From Cyanobacteriota bacterium (GTDB lineage: Bacteria > Cyanobacteriota > Vampirovibrionia > LMEP-6097), in assembly GCA_027618255.1 (NCBI GenBank), contig JAQCFG010000015.1, positions 1-37,383 on the forward strand: a stretch of 37,383 nt of DNA. Reading direction: 5' to 3'. The notes below the pieces were generated by a model. That model worked only from the letters and a program-made list of their open reading frames with translations. It was not told the origin of the DNA and ran no database searches. How positions within the stretch are numbered: the first letter of the stretch is position 1; each line of letters begins with the position of its first letter. Both the position numbers and the translations under genes were made by a program. Positions 1-9,170 of this stretch are shown here, in pieces.

Positions 1-63
1 GACCCGGCGTTGATGGAAACAATTCTAGTTACATGGCTGTCTAAGGTCAAGAGGGGCAAAATA

Positions 64-1488
64 ATGAGAGTGAAAAAAAATAAGACACGTGATTTTGTGT
101 TGCTTATGTCCGTTTGGGCCATGGCTACTAATGGCCTTTGGGCACAGCGAGAATCACTCGATAAATTTCAAACTAGTCTCAAACAAGAATCAACAATGCA
201 AGCTGTTGAGTTAGATTTGCAAGAGATATTGGCGAAAGCAATTGAAAACAACATTAATTTGCAGATTGCTAAGTCAAATAGTCAAGAAGCGAAATGGAAA
301 TATTGGGAACGTATTTCTGATGCCTTACCTGATGTGGAATTGAATGCAACGAAGCGAAATCGAGATGGTACTTTTTTCCTCAATACTAATTTTCAAAATG
401 GAATTGATGAGACGACTTCAACGGCTGGTGTGAGATTGAATTATCGTGCCTTTAATGGAGGAACTACTAGCTTCCTTGCTTGGGCAGAAAAGTTTTACCG
501 TAAGTCAAGCCAGAACCTTGAACAAGCAGAATATAACAAACTTATCTATGATTCAATCCGTCTCTACTACGAGCTTATAAAGGCACAAGTAGCGCTTAAT
601 AGTAATGAAAAGGCTCTTAAGAATGCTGAGTCTAACCATGACCTTGCCAAAAAGTTTTTTAATGCAGGTACTGGTACCAAGTTTGATTTAGTGCAAGCTG
701 AAGCTCGGGTTGCGCGCAAAGAACAAGAACTCATAGAACAAATTGCTGAATTCAGAAAAGCAGGGATTGAACTAGCCAATCACATTAATGCCCCACTTGA
801 GACTTCTTATAAAACAGCTGTGAAAGAAATTGCAAAATTGGAATTGATAGAAGAAAATATAAGTGCTAAGGATTTCTTGGACACGGCTTTTAAACAAAAT
901 CCAAGTATCAAAAGTGCAATGCAATTGCGCGAGGGCGCGCTCAAGGAGGGACTTGCCAAGGCTGGTGATTACCTGCCTAAAGTAGATGTCTATGCTGAGA
1001 TGGCTGGTACCGGCGAGACTTGGGATAATATGTTTGGTTTGACGACACTTGGTTTTGAGGCGAGATATGACATTGGTGATGGACTTGGACTTACTGCAGT
1101 CGCTGACACCATGCAGTCACGCGCCAAAGTGAAACGTGCCAAGCTGGAATATCAAAAGGAGCTACAAGGAATTGAAAGAAGTCTTAGATTGAGTTTCTTG
1201 GATTTCCATAAATCCAAATCTATTGTCAAAGCAGCCCAAAAAGAACAGGAAGCTTCAACAGAAGCTCTGAGACTCGCTAAGTTGCGATACGAAAACGGTA
1301 TAGATGTTTTTGCTAGATTGATTGAAAAAGAATCAGAACTTACAGCCGCTGAACTTAATTTGATCACTAGTGTCGCTGATTATAATTTGACCCAAGCTAA
1401 ATTAGCTTATGATATGGGCACAATTAGTTCAGCAGCGCTGCAAAAACAATTGGGTTCTGAACGATCGAATTTAAAGGCTTCTAACTAA
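64..1488 (+). CDS. TolC-family outer membrane efflux protein
   Basis: Likely the outer-membrane channel of a tripartite export system, with the periplasmic and inner-membrane partners presumably upstream of the window. From this start the product is about 475 residues. It opens with a basic stretch and a hydrophobic segment ending GLWAQ, a plausible signal peptide cut near residue 27. The mature part shows the two-fold OEP pattern of long amphipathic helices rich in Ala, Glu, Lys and Leu (for example LDLQEILAKAIENN, then AEYNKLIYDSIRLYYELIKA). I chose ATG at 64 because GAGGGG lies at 51-56, whereas the longer frame from TTG at 10 would put 18 residues before the signal peptide. The stop is 3 nt before the next gene, so the two are co-transcribed. 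The TolC family is clear; the exported substrate cannot be told. Confidence 0.85.
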   Translation: MRVKKNKTRDFVLLMSVWAMATNGLWAQRESLDKFQTSLKQESTMQAVELDLQEILAKAIENNINLQIAKSNSQEAKWKYWERISDALPDVELNATKRNRDGTFFLNTNFQNGIDETTSTAGVRLNYRAFNGGTTSFLAWAEKFYRKSSQNLEQAEYNKLIYDSIRLYYELIKAQVALNSNEKALKNAESNHDLAKKFFNAGTGTKFDLVQAEARVARKEQELIEQIAEFRKAGIELANHINAPLETSYKTAVKEIAKLELIEENISAKDFLDTAFKQNPSIKSAMQLREGALKEGLAKAGDYLPKVDVYAEMAGTGETWDNMFGLTTLGFEARYDIGDGLGLTAVADTMQSRAKVKRAKLEYQKELQGIERSLRLSFLDFHKSKSIVKAAQKEQEASTEALRLAKLRYENGIDVFARLIEKESELTAAELNLITSVADYNLTQAKLAYDMGTISSAALQKQLGSERSNLKASN

Positions 1489-1491
1489 TAG

Positions 1492-2772
1492 ATGAACAAG
1501 AAGAACCACAAACTTGAATCACTGGAACTGCTTGAAAGCACTGATTCAGGCTATCCTGAGTTGGAGCAAGACTATAACAGTAACAAGAATTATTTTGGAT
1601 TTTTGGTACTGCTGGTTAATGGCAAATATCAACAGCTCAATGATTTGTTGATGGAAAATCCTCATCAGGTTGATACTGTTAAATGCAAAGCCTTATTTCT
1701 ATTGAATTTAATTCTCAATAAACAAAAGATCGTTCCAATGCATATCTCTATTCGCAAAGCTAGACCTGAGTTAATTGATGATGTGAGTTATGAAATGATT
1801 GAACTTTATAAAGACTTGCGCAATTTGATTGAATTTCCTGAGATTGATTTTTACCAACAGATAGAAGTCTTGCCTAATTTGGCAATATACTTCTCTGATT
1901 ATTTATTGAATGAGGTGTCATTGCATGCTGAGCATAGCGAGGCGTGGCAATCTAGATTAGAAGAAATAATTTCTAACGATGAGAATTTTGTTAAATTGAT
2001 AGATGATAATTTAAGAGCTCAACAATATAGATTGCGCGCTCAGTATTATAGGCGTTTAGATCAAATGGACAAAGCAGAAACTGAGCTGGTAAAATATCGT
2101 AAGAACTTCAATCCTAGTCCGGATTATACGCTAGACAAGCTTGCTACCACCAAGGCATTCCCTTCTGCTGCAATACTTGATAATTTAGCAACTATTTATA
2201 AAGAAGTTGCTGAAGTTCAAGAAGAGGTGTTATTGCGTTCCGGGATTTATCAGGACACTTGTTTTTATTATCAATGTAGTGATTGTTGTAAGAAGGATTT
2301 TCCTTCTGTCTCGCTTACTGAGTTTTTGTTTATCAAAAATAGTTTGAGTGATGATGAGCTTGTTAGGTTTAAAACAAGAGCAGCAAAAATACAAGAAGCT
2401 CATGTCAAAGAACATGGAGAGCCACTCAAGATTGTTGATCAAATTACTAGTGCCAAAGAAAATCCACACGAGATGAAATTCACTTGTCCCTTTCTTGATG
2501 AGCATGACTCTTGCGAGATTCATACACTAAGACCACTAGCATGTAGGTCTTTTGGTCTGGCGACGATCAATAATAAAGATGTGCAAGCATGCAAGCTCTA
2601 TTTGAAGCAATATCAAGCCAACTCTAGTCATAGAGGAGAAAGACCAGTCTACGACTCGCGAGAGACAACAGCGATGATTGGTGGCAGTAACACCAGGCTC
2701 GCTCAAGAACATGGTTTCAAGGAGATGAAACAACCGGTGGGGACTTTGGTTGCCTGGTTGACTAATTCCTAA
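1492..2772 (+). CDS. YkgJ-family cysteine-cluster protein
   Basis: Contains the CxxCxxCC-type metal-binding module of the YkgJ family (annotated as zinc or iron chelating; the cluster and reaction are not established for most members). The first cluster is C257, C262, C265, C266; the second half is C332-P-F-L, C341-E-I-H and R-P-L-A-C351-R, with a further Cys in VQACKLY. The first ~250 residues are helical and look TPR-like (the stretch QYRLRAQYYRRLDQMDKAE resembles a TPR), which is longer than typical stand-alone YkgJ proteins. It starts 3 nt after the tolC-like stop, with no obvious separate promoter, so it is probably translationally coupled. Its 3' end overlaps the convergent methyltransferase by 11 bp. 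Confidence 0.8.
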   Translation: MNKKNHKLESLELLESTDSGYPELEQDYNSNKNYFGFLVLLVNGKYQQLNDLLMENPHQVDTVKCKALFLLNLILNKQKIVPMHISIRKARPELIDDVSYEMIELYKDLRNLIEFPEIDFYQQIEVLPNLAIYFSDYLLNEVSLHAEHSEAWQSRLEEIISNDENFVKLIDDNLRAQQYRLRAQYYRRLDQMDKAETELVKYRKNFNPSPDYTLDKLATTKAFPSAAILDNLATIYKEVAEVQEEVLLRSGIYQDTCFYYQCSDCCKKDFPSVSLTEFLFIKNSLSDDELVRFKTRAAKIQEAHVKEHGEPLKIVDQITSAKENPHEMKFTCPFLDEHDSCEIHTLRPLACRSFGLATINNKDVQACKLYLKQYQANSSHRGERPVYDSRETTAMIGGSNTRLAQEHGFKEMKQPVGTLVAWLTNS

Positions 2773-3406
2773 CAGCAAAAGCCAAACCATCCTGGATCGT
2801 TACAATACAAGAATCAAAATCTGGATGCGCAGCTAGTTTATCGTTAAAGTCTCTAATAGCTTGGGTTTGCTTGTCATCAACACTAGGGTCAACGACCTTA
2901 CCAGACCAAAGACAATTGTCTACCAGTAAGAGTCCGCCACTGGGAAGCAATTGAGCAGCGAGGTCTAAGTAGTTAGAATAATTAGCTTTGTCGGCATCAA
3001 TAAAAATCATTTCAAAGATTTTGCCTTCGTCAATCATGCGCTGCATGATATCGATGCCTGAGCCATGATGAATCACGCAAGTATCTTCTAAGCCAGCTTG
3101 CTTGAAGTGATCTTCTAAGATCCTGCATTGCTCTGAAGAGACTTCGATGCAGTGTAATTTGCACGACGATGTTAGAGCGCGCGCCAGCCACACAGAGCTA
3201 TAACCATAGTAACTACCGACTTCTAGCACATTACTAGGTTTCAATAATTTAACTAGAAGCCCTAAGAACTTGCCTTGATCTGGCCCAATATTCATCATTG
3301 GTCCACCGCCAGCTTCTTGATTTTTTAAAATAGTTTTGAGTAAATCATCTTCTTGTGCGAAGCGTTCACTAATATATTCAACTACTACATTGCGTTCGTC
3401 AGACAT
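2762..3406 (-). CDS. Class I SAM-dependent O-methyltransferase (caffeoyl-CoA OMT-like)
   Basis: A 214-residue enzyme with the layout of metal-dependent bacterial O-methyltransferases. The SAM-binding motif I is VLEVGSYYGYSSVWLA, followed by the acidic residue in LHCIEVSSEQ. Motif IIFIDADKANYSNYL supplies the Asp-Lys pair, and LLLVDNCLWSGKVVD the second metal-binding Asp-Asn. The family methylates catechol-type hydroxyls or related small molecules; the substrate here is unknown. It lies 3 nt after the stop of the upstream minus-strand gene, so the two form an operon. The last 11 bp overlap the 3' end of the convergent ykgJ-like gene. Confidence 0.88.
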   Translation of the reverse strand: MSDERNVVVEYISERFAQEDDLLKTILKNQEAGGGPMMNIGPDQGKFLGLLVKLLKPSNVLEVGSYYGYSSVWLARALTSSCKLHCIEVSSEQCRILEDHFKQAGLEDTCVIHHGSGIDIMQRMIDEGKIFEMIFIDADKANYSNYLDLAAQLLPSGGLLLVDNCLWSGKVVDPSVDDKQTQAIRDFNDKLAAHPDFDSCIVTIQDGLAFAVRN

Positions 3407-3409
3407 TAT

Positions 3410-4414
3410 TTATTTCTTGCGTGGCAGGAGCCCGAGTTTACGTTCGAGTTCTTTTTCTTTTTTGAGGGCTAGTGACCACATGTTGGCAACCTCTTCCTCG
3501 GCAAAACGTTCAGCTTCCAGTAAGAAATCTCTAAGTGATTTAATTGGCATTTGTTCAATGACTTGTTTGAGCTGGTGCACTATGTTAACCTCGTGTTCAG
3601 TGGCTTCCTGATTGACAGCGTGGTTCATGTTCTCCCTGACTGTGTCATCAACGTCTTCTACTTGTGACCTACCGCGTTTGATTTTAATGATCTGTGTAAT
3701 TAGTTTATAAATTTCTTGGAGTAGTAGAGGTGACTTGGCGATGTTTGGATTATTGATTGCCATTAAGAGTTGTACTAATTGTGGATTAGATTTAAGCATT
3801 AAAAATGCAGCTCGGTTATTAACTAACCAAGAAGCAAATACTTGCGGACTTGTTACTAAATTACTGAGTTGAGGCTTAGTTGGTACATGAGTATCTGCCA
3901 AGTCTTTGCTTACCAAGTTTGCTTGATTTCTTGTTGCTTGCTGGCGATAGCCAACAAATTCATCACCAAGATCTTTAACGATTGGTTTGAAAATAGCTTC
4001 TAGCTCTGTGCCACTCTTAGATTGTGTTTCAGGTCTGCGAAGTTGCTCGAATGCTTTGGCGTTTTGTTCTTGGGTTCTTTCTGAAGCGCCACTCTTGACA
4101 AAGTCAAGAAAGAAGTTTTTGATATCCGTTAAACTTGATGCCTGTCCTGTTCCAACAAATTTGCGGATCATTTTAAATGCCATGAACTCTGGTACATTAA
4201 GTCTTGAAGCTAAATACCTTGCAAGAATCCCAAGATCTTTATCACCGATATTGCCTGATAAATTTCCTGAATTAGCCGTCATCCTAGCTCGAGCAAATCT
4301 TGCTTGCGCCAAATTAGAACTTGGATTATTAAGTTCTGTTTTAAGTGCAGCAATATTTGGATTTTGCGTTAATTCACTCATATTGACATATTCCAGATTC
4401 TTGGGCCAAAGCAT
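3410..4414 (-). CDS. Conserved-looking protein of unknown function
   Basis: I do not recognise this 334-residue protein. It is polar and largely helical, with no signal peptide or membrane segment. Visible features are a central stretch ASWLVNNRAAFLMLKSNP, a helical QLLMAINNPNIAKSPLLLQE segment, and a basic C-terminus (LKKEKELERKLGLLPRKK). The start is uncertain: ATG at 4414 and ATG at 4381 are both possible, and neither has a strong Shine-Dalgarno site; the shorter form begins MSELTQNPNI. It is the first gene of a two-gene unit with the O-methyltransferase (3 nt gap) and diverges from the HU gene. The product looks cytoplasmic. Its composition matches the neighbouring housekeeping genes, so there is no sign of transfer. 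Confidence 0.6.
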   Translation of the reverse strand: MLWPKNLEYVNMSELTQNPNIAALKTELNNPSSNLAQARFARARMTANSGNLSGNIGDKDLGILARYLASRLNVPEFMAFKMIRKFVGTGQASSLTDIKNFFLDFVKSGASERTQEQNAKAFEQLRRPETQSKSGTELEAIFKPIVKDLGDEFVGYRQQATRNQANLVSKDLADTHVPTKPQLSNLVTSPQVFASWLVNNRAAFLMLKSNPQLVQLLMAINNPNIAKSPLLLQEIYKLITQIIKIKRGRSQVEDVDDTVRENMNHAVNQEATEHEVNIVHQLKQVIEQMPIKSLRDFLLEAERFAEEEVANMWSLALKKEKELERKLGLLPRKK

Positions 4415-4471
4415 CTTTCTTGATGATGCTTTATCATCGCGCCAGCCTGTATTACGTATAATAATAGCAGT

Positions 4472-4620
4472 TTTAGTACTAAATTTTACTAATATTAGTG
4501 GAAAATACCTATATTATCTCAAATAAACCCCAAAAATACTGTAATAAGGGGTTGCAAAATACAGTAAAACTGTTGTAATTTGCTTATATAGCCAGGTGTT
4601 GGCTTATATAAGCAAAGGAG
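4472..4620 (+). promoter_or_regulatory. Palindrome-rich HU promoter and leader
   Basis: The gap between the unknown minus-strand gene and the HU gene holds several perfect palindromes. These are TTTAGTACTAAA (4472-4483), ACTAATATTAGT (4488-4499), the pair TACTGTA/TACAGTA (4537-4543 and 4560-4566), ACAGT-AAA-ACTGT (4561-4573), and a direct repeat GCTTATATA (4582-4590 and 4602-4610) whose second copy extends to the palindrome GCTTATATAAGC. A possible -35 is TTGCAA at 4552. A strong ribosome-binding site AAAGGAG lies at 4614-4620, 9 nt before the HU start. Which elements are operators is not determined. Confidence 0.5.
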
Positions 4621-4629
4621 ATTTAACCA

Positions 4630-4908
4630 ATGAATAAAGGTGAATTAGTATCAAAAATCGCAGAAGATGGCGACTTAACTCAAAAACAAGTAGATCTAGT
4701 AGTAACAGCGTTATTAGATGAAATTAAAGACCAGGTTGCACACGGGACCAAGATTACATTAACAGGATTCGGTACTTTCCAAAAGAGAGACAGAAAAGGT
4801 AGAATCGGTAGAAACCCAAGAACAGGAGAAGAGATTAAAATCCCTGCGTCAAGCGTTCCTGCATTCTCTGCTGGTAAACAATTCAAAGATACAGTTAAAG
4901 CTGCGTAG
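4630..4908 (+). CDS. hup: HU-family DNA-binding protein
   Basis: Small histone-like protein that bends and compacts DNA as a dimer in the nucleoid. The 92 residues match the family length exactly: N-terminal helices (MNKGELVSKIAEDGDLTQKQ), the LTGFGTFQKRDRKGRIGRNP core, and the arm motif RNPRTGEEIKIPASSVPAF followed by GKQFKDTVK. The start is fixed by AAAGGAG nine bases upstream. It is transcribed alone: a palindrome-rich promoter precedes it and an intrinsic terminator follows within about 25 nt. Distinguishing HU from IHF by sequence alone is not secure, but the RNPRTGE and IPA residues favour HU. Confidence 0.97.
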   Translation: MNKGELVSKIAEDGDLTQKQVDLVVTALLDEIKDQVAHGTKITLTGFGTFQKRDRKGRIGRNPRTGEEIKIPASSVPAFSAGKQFKDTVKAA

Positions 4909-4932
4909 TTGAACTGAATTACAAATATATAT

Positions 4933-4962
4933 AAAAAACCACACTTTAGGGTGTGGTTTTTT
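4933..4962 (+). terminator. Intrinsic terminator after the HU gene
   Basis: Perfect 12-bp stem: AAAAAACCACAC (4933-4944), a 6-nt loop, and GTGTGGTTTTTT (4951-4962). The A/T tracts make it usable in both directions. It lies 24 nt after the HU stop codon. Confidence 0.9.
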
Positions 4963-4997
4963 AATGCCTTATTAACTTAAATTGACTTTAATGGGAA

Positions 4998-6218
4998 ATG
5001 GGTCTAGGACCAATTAAACCTGTTAGGGACAATGCCTTACCGCCCTTGCAGCAAAATCCAACTGAAGCTGCTGCAAGCAGTGGAAATCACATTGTGTCTG
5101 GCAATGGAGCTGCTGGTCAAGTAGCTAAACTTCAAGCCCCTACTATTCCAGATCGTGATCTTGAGATCTTGTCTCAAAAGCGAGATCGTATTTGGAATAA
5201 ATGGCAAGAGTTTAGGTCTTCCATTCCTGAAACAACAAGGCAAGCTGATGATCACAGAAAACTAGAACTTAAAACCGAAATTGCAGCATTTGCTGAAGAG
5301 CTGAAGAAAAAGGGCTTGATAGATTCTTTGTTAGGGGTTGGTACTTTTGGTTCGGTTTTTAAGCTTAGCTCAGGTTCTCATTCTGTTGCAATGAAGTTTT
5401 TTATGACCGATTCTTGTGATAGTGTTGACGGGGCTAAGAAGAATCTCTGTCAACTTGAGAAAGATGAGTTAGCTCGAGTAGATCAGGTTTTAGATCTAAG
5501 GCGCCAAGAGTTACAGCAGCCAAACAGATTTGCTTTTGTACAAAGAGAAATCCTTTTGCCACAAGCTCAATCAGAACCTGGTTTAAATTCACTGGTAACT
5601 AATATTATGCCTGGATCTAATATTATTACGGATGTTTTTGAACTGGATAAGTCAGAAATAAACTCTGATTATTTGATAAGGGGTTTGAGTGATGAATATT
5701 TGCTTGAGTATATTGATTGTATCAAGACTTTGTCAAAAGCTGGAATTGATTTGAAGGATACTGCACGTAGTCAGAACTCTCATTATGATAAAAGACGTTT
5801 GTATTTATTTGATTTTATTGGAACAGTTGAGAATGATGCTACTAGTGCAAGGTTAGAGCTGGGGAGAGAAAAACCTATTACTAGAGCTTTATATACTCTA
5901 ATGACAAGTGTACAGTTACATGAACTTGATCAAGTTTTTTATATGGATAAGCATAGAGAAAAAATGGACTTGCAGTTACAGAAATTGGGTTCAAGTTTGA
6001 CTGACAATAGAGAACAAAGATTTGCTCAATTACAAAGGGTTTTAGTAAAAGCTCAGGAGCAAGGTATTGTGCAAGCTGCTGAGATTAGCGATGCTGTTGC
6101 TGAACTCAAAAGGATTCAAAGATTGGAGATGAATGATCAATTGAAATATTTTATTTTCCCACTTACTGATGAAGGTAATAATTATTTAGAGAATATAGCA
6201 GCGGCAGTAACAGCTTAA
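4998..6218 (+). CDS. Divergent protein-kinase-like protein
   Basis: A 406-residue protein that I read as an atypical kinase or pseudokinase. Residues 111-133 give a textbook nucleotide loop, LLGVGTFGSVFKL, followed by VAMK with K133 as the expected ATP-anchoring lysine. E184 in QREILLP could be the partner glutamate. Further on, GIDLKDTARSQN (about 249-260) sits where a catalytic loop would be, and LYLFDFIG (about 268-275) resembles a DFG motif. The canonical HRD is absent and the Asp-to-Asn spacing is unusual, so activity is uncertain. The first ~100 residues are low complexity then charged and helical; the C-terminus is helical. The start has only a weak GGGA upstream. It stands alone between the HU terminator and the repeat element before gyrA. 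Confidence 0.55.
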   Translation: MGLGPIKPVRDNALPPLQQNPTEAAASSGNHIVSGNGAAGQVAKLQAPTIPDRDLEILSQKRDRIWNKWQEFRSSIPETTRQADDHRKLELKTEIAAFAEELKKKGLIDSLLGVGTFGSVFKLSSGSHSVAMKFFMTDSCDSVDGAKKNLCQLEKDELARVDQVLDLRRQELQQPNRFAFVQREILLPQAQSEPGLNSLVTNIMPGSNIITDVFELDKSEINSDYLIRGLSDEYLLEYIDCIKTLSKAGIDLKDTARSQNSHYDKRRLYLFDFIGTVENDATSARLELGREKPITRALYTLMTSVQLHELDQVFYMDKHREKMDLQLQKLGSSLTDNREQRFAQLQRVLVKAQEQGIVQAAEISDAVAELKRIQRLEMNDQLKYFIFPLTDEGNNYLENIAAAVTA

Positions 6219-6249
6219 TAAATTGAGGCAAAATCCTTTGCACGCGAGT

Positions 6250-6426
6250 CTTAAGAAGCTTATGCACAAAACAATTTATCCGAAAAATGCCTGGAGGCGT
6301 TCTATAGCTTGAAAGTAAATTCTGCGTTGCGTGGCAGAATTTACTTTCAAAAAATGTGACCAAGTCTTGTGTTTAACGTCGCCGAAGCCATTTTTCGGGA
6401 AATTCGTTTTGTGCATAAGCTTTAAG
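6250..6426. repeat. Nested inverted-repeat element (177 bp)
   Basis: Two hairpins, one inside the other. The outer arms are 6250-6289 and 6389-6426; their core AGCTTATGCACAAAAC is identical in the two arms and the rest differs at a few positions. The inner arms are a perfect 17-bp inverted repeat, 6309-6325 (starting TTGAAAGTAAATTCTGC) and 6334-6350, with an 8-nt loop. It fills most of the 372-bp gap between the kinase-like gene and gyrA and contains no credible gene. The outer arms resemble those of the element at 12616-12734, sharing AAACGAATTT followed by CCG. Confidence 0.75.
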
Positions 6427-6578
6427 CAGTAAACCTGAGATGGTGATTACCTCAAGTTATTGAGCTTTTACTAACGGCAGAAGGGACTGGTTTAAGATAA
6501 ACGTACAGCTGATTTGCTTAAGATTTTACATATCTTTATAAAACACCAAAGAGTACAATAGTTTTTATAGTAAAATTA

Positions 6579-6584
6579 TATAGT
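6579..6584 (+). promoter_or_regulatory. Putative -10 box of gyrA
   Basis: TATAGT ends 6 nt before the gyrA ATG, and there is no Shine-Dalgarno sequence, so the transcript may begin at the start codon. An alternative -10, TAAAAT, lies at 6571-6576 and would give a short leader. Confidence 0.4.
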
Positions 6585-6590
6585 TAAGCT

Positions 6591-9170
6591 ATGAAAGAAT
6601 TATTTAGAACCGGCGGCAAGATTACAGAAATCACAATCAGAGATGAAATGAAACAGAGTTTCATTGACTATGCGATGTCTGTCATCGTGAGTCGTGCGCT
6701 TCCTGATGTTCGTGATGGTTTGAAGCCGGTGCACAGACGTATACTTTACGCGATGCATGATATGGGAATGTATCCAGACAAAGCCTTTAAGAAATGTGCA
6801 CGTATTGTTGGAGAGGTTCTTGGTAAGTACCACCCGCATGGCGATACTGCTGTTTATGATTCTTTAGTTAGATTGGCTCAGCCTTTTAGTTCACGTTACA
6901 CACTTGTGAGTGGTCACGGTAACTTTGGTTCGCTTGATGATGGACCAGCAGCGATGCGTTATACCGAGGCGAAACTAGACAAAGTTTCAGTAGATTTCCT
7001 TACTGATATTGAATCAGAGACGGTTGATTTCGTAGACAACTTTGATGGTTCGCTCAAAGAGCCCAAAGTATTGCCTTCTAAAATTCCAGGACTATTGGTT
7101 AATGGTTCTACTGGTATTGCTGTTGGTATGGCAACAAATATTCCACCGCATAATTTAACAGAAGTGATGAATGGAGTAATTGCTTTAATTGATAATCCTG
7201 AGATTGAGTTTAAAGAAATGAACAAGATCATCAAGGGTCCTGATTTTCCTTCTGGTTGTACTATTCTTGGTACCAACGGTATTGTTGACGCGTTCACTAC
7301 TGGTAAAGGTGGTATTAAACAAAAAGCAACTTATACTATTGAAGAAATTAGCAAAGGTAAAAGCTCGTCACAGACAGCAATTGTGATTACGGAGTTACCT
7401 TACTTAGTGGGCGCGGAAGCGTTTATTACTAAGGTCGCAGAGTTAGTTAAGAATGAAAGAATTACTGGAATTGCAGATGCCAACGATGAATCTGGACGTG
7501 ATGGTAGACGTATTGTGATCAAACTCAAGCGTGATGCTAATCCACAGGTTGTCGCAAATAATTTACTTAAATATACACAGCTACAACAAAACTTCTCAAC
7601 CAATATGGTTGCGCTGGTTAATGGTAAGCCAAGACAACTTACTTTGATGCAGATATTAAAGGAGTTTGTCGAGTTTAGAGTTGAAGTTGTTACTCGCAAG
7701 GCGCAGTTTGACTTGAAGAAAGCAGAAGCTCGTCACCATATCGTTGAAGGTTTATTAATTGCCATTGGTGATATTGATGCTGTTATTAAGCTAATCAAAA
7801 AATCTGCAAATACTGAAGAAGCTCGTGAAGGTTTGATGCAGAAATTCAAGCTTTCTGAGAAGCAAGCAAGCGCGATACTTGACATGCAGCTAAGACGCCT
7901 TACTGGACTGGAATTAGAGAAGCTTGAGAAAGAGAAAAAAGAACTTGAGAAAACAATCAAATCTCTTATTCGTCTTCTTGCAAGTCGTAAGTTGATTCTT
8001 GATCAAGTGAAAATACAATCAGAAGAAGTAATTAAAAATCATGGCGATGAACGTAAGACCCAGATTGCCAGAGGTACTGGTGATGATATGTCTATGGAAG
8101 ATTTGATTGCCGATGAGAAGATGGCTATCTTTATTACTAAGCAGGGTTACGTTAAACGTATTCCGTTGATTACTTTTGAACGCCAGCGTCGTGCTACTAA
8201 GGGCAAAGGCGGCATTAAGACAAGAGATGAAGATGATTTATTACATTTCTTTGTAACTTCGATGCATGATACTTTATTGTTCTTTACGGACAAAGGACAG
8301 GTATACAGTACCAAGGTTTACGATTTGCCAGAGGGCTCAAGACAAGCTAAGGGACAGGCTTTGGTCAACTTTATTAGTGTTAAGTCTGAGGATGAAATCA
8401 CAGCTGTGATTCCAACTCGTGATTTTGATGAAGGTACTTATCTGAGTATGTTGACTAAGCAAGGTACCGTGAAGAAAACTAGTCTTGCTGATTTTGCCAC
8501 TGTACGTAAGTCTGGTATCATCGCAATCGGTTTAGAGAAGGGTGATGCTTTGAATTGGGTTCGTATCTCTGATGGTACGAAGAGTTTTATTCTTGGAACT
8601 AGAGATGGTATGGTGATCCGTTATTCAGAATCTGAAGTAAGATCAATGGGTAGAGTAGCCAAAGGCGTTAAAGCCATGACTTTGCGTAAGGGTGATGAGC
8701 TTGTAGGTTTTGATATTGTTGATTCAGAGAATGAAGACACTAACCTACTTGTGATTACTAATGATGGTTTTGGTAAACGTATCAAGATTGGTGAGTTTAG
8801 AGTACAAGGGCGTGGTGGATTAGGTCTTATTGGTACTAAATTCAAGACTCCTAAGTCTAAACTAGCAACTATTAGAGTAGTAAGTCCTGATGATGAGTTT
8901 ATAATTGCAACTTCCAATGGTGTTGTTGTAAGACAAAGAACAGGTGACATTAGTTTCCAAAGTCGTATGGCGACAGGTTCAAGAATTATCAAACTTGGTG
9001 ATGACGATGAAGTAGTATCTATCAATCCAATCATTGACCCAGAGAATGATGAGCAAGTTATGTCCGCTGCTGAGATTGAGGCTGAGGGTTCTGAGCAATT
9101 AGTGCTTACTGCAAGTACTAAGGAAGTTGAATTGCCACCTGATGAAGAGCCGCTTGAAGAGCTTGATTAA
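6591..9170 (+). CDS. gyrA: DNA gyrase subunit A
   Basis: ATP-dependent negative supercoiling of DNA, acting with GyrB as an A2B2 complex. The 859-residue length is typical. The breakage-reunion domain begins [20 protein letters not shown]; the DNA-cleaving tyrosine is Y124 in [10 protein letters not shown], preceded by R123. The quinolone-determining region reads [16 protein letters not shown], with Thr (T86) at the position of E. coli Ser83 and Asp (D90) retained at Asp87; Thr there is natural in some lineages and does not show resistance. The GyrA box QRRATKGKG at about residue 530 identifies this as GyrA rather than ParC, and six-bladed C-terminal repeats follow. The acidic tail is long. 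No gyrB is adjacent. Confidence 0.97.
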   Translation: MKELFRTGGKITEITIRDEMKQSFIDYAMSVIVSRALPDVRDGLKPVHRRILYAMHDMGMYPDKAFKKCARIVGEVLGKYHPHGDTAVYDSLVRLAQPFSSRYTLVSGHGNFGSLDDGPAAMRYTEAKLDKVSVDFLTDIESETVDFVDNFDGSLKEPKVLPSKIPGLLVNGSTGIAVGMATNIPPHNLTEVMNGVIALIDNPEIEFKEMNKIIKGPDFPSGCTILGTNGIVDAFTTGKGGIKQKATYTIEEISKGKSSSQTAIVITELPYLVGAEAFITKVAELVKNERITGIADANDESGRDGRRIVIKLKRDANPQVVANNLLKYTQLQQNFSTNMVALVNGKPRQLTLMQILKEFVEFRVEVVTRKAQFDLKKAEARHHIVEGLLIAIGDIDAVIKLIKKSANTEEAREGLMQKFKLSEKQASAILDMQLRRLTGLELEKLEKEKKELEKTIKSLIRLLASRKLILDQVKIQSEEVIKNHGDERKTQIARGTGDDMSMEDLIADEKMAIFITKQGYVKRIPLITFERQRRATKGKGGIKTRDEDDLLHFFVTSMHDTLLFFTDKGQVYSTKVYDLPEGSRQAKGQALVNFISVKSEDEITAVIPTRDFDEGTYLSMLTKQGTVKKTSLADFATVRKSGIIAIGLEKGDALNWVRISDGTKSFILGTRDGMVIRYSESEVRSMGRVAKGVKAMTLRKGDELVGFDIVDSENEDTNLLVITNDGFGKRIKIGEFRVQGRGGLGLIGTKFKTPKSKLATIRVVSPDDEFIIATSNGVVVRQRTGDISFQSRMATGSRIIKLGDDDEVVSINPIIDPENDEQVMSAAEIEAEGSEQLVLTASTKEVELPPDEEPLEELD

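Noticed and set aside
3-44. Possible last 13 codons of an upstream gene (ending SSYMAV and TAA)
   Set aside because: Too short to separate from chance; nothing identifies a family.
6666-6900. Quinolone-resistance substitution in GyrA (Thr at the Ser83 position)
   Set aside because: Thr is the natural residue in several lineages and Asp87 is unchanged; sequence alone does not show resistance.
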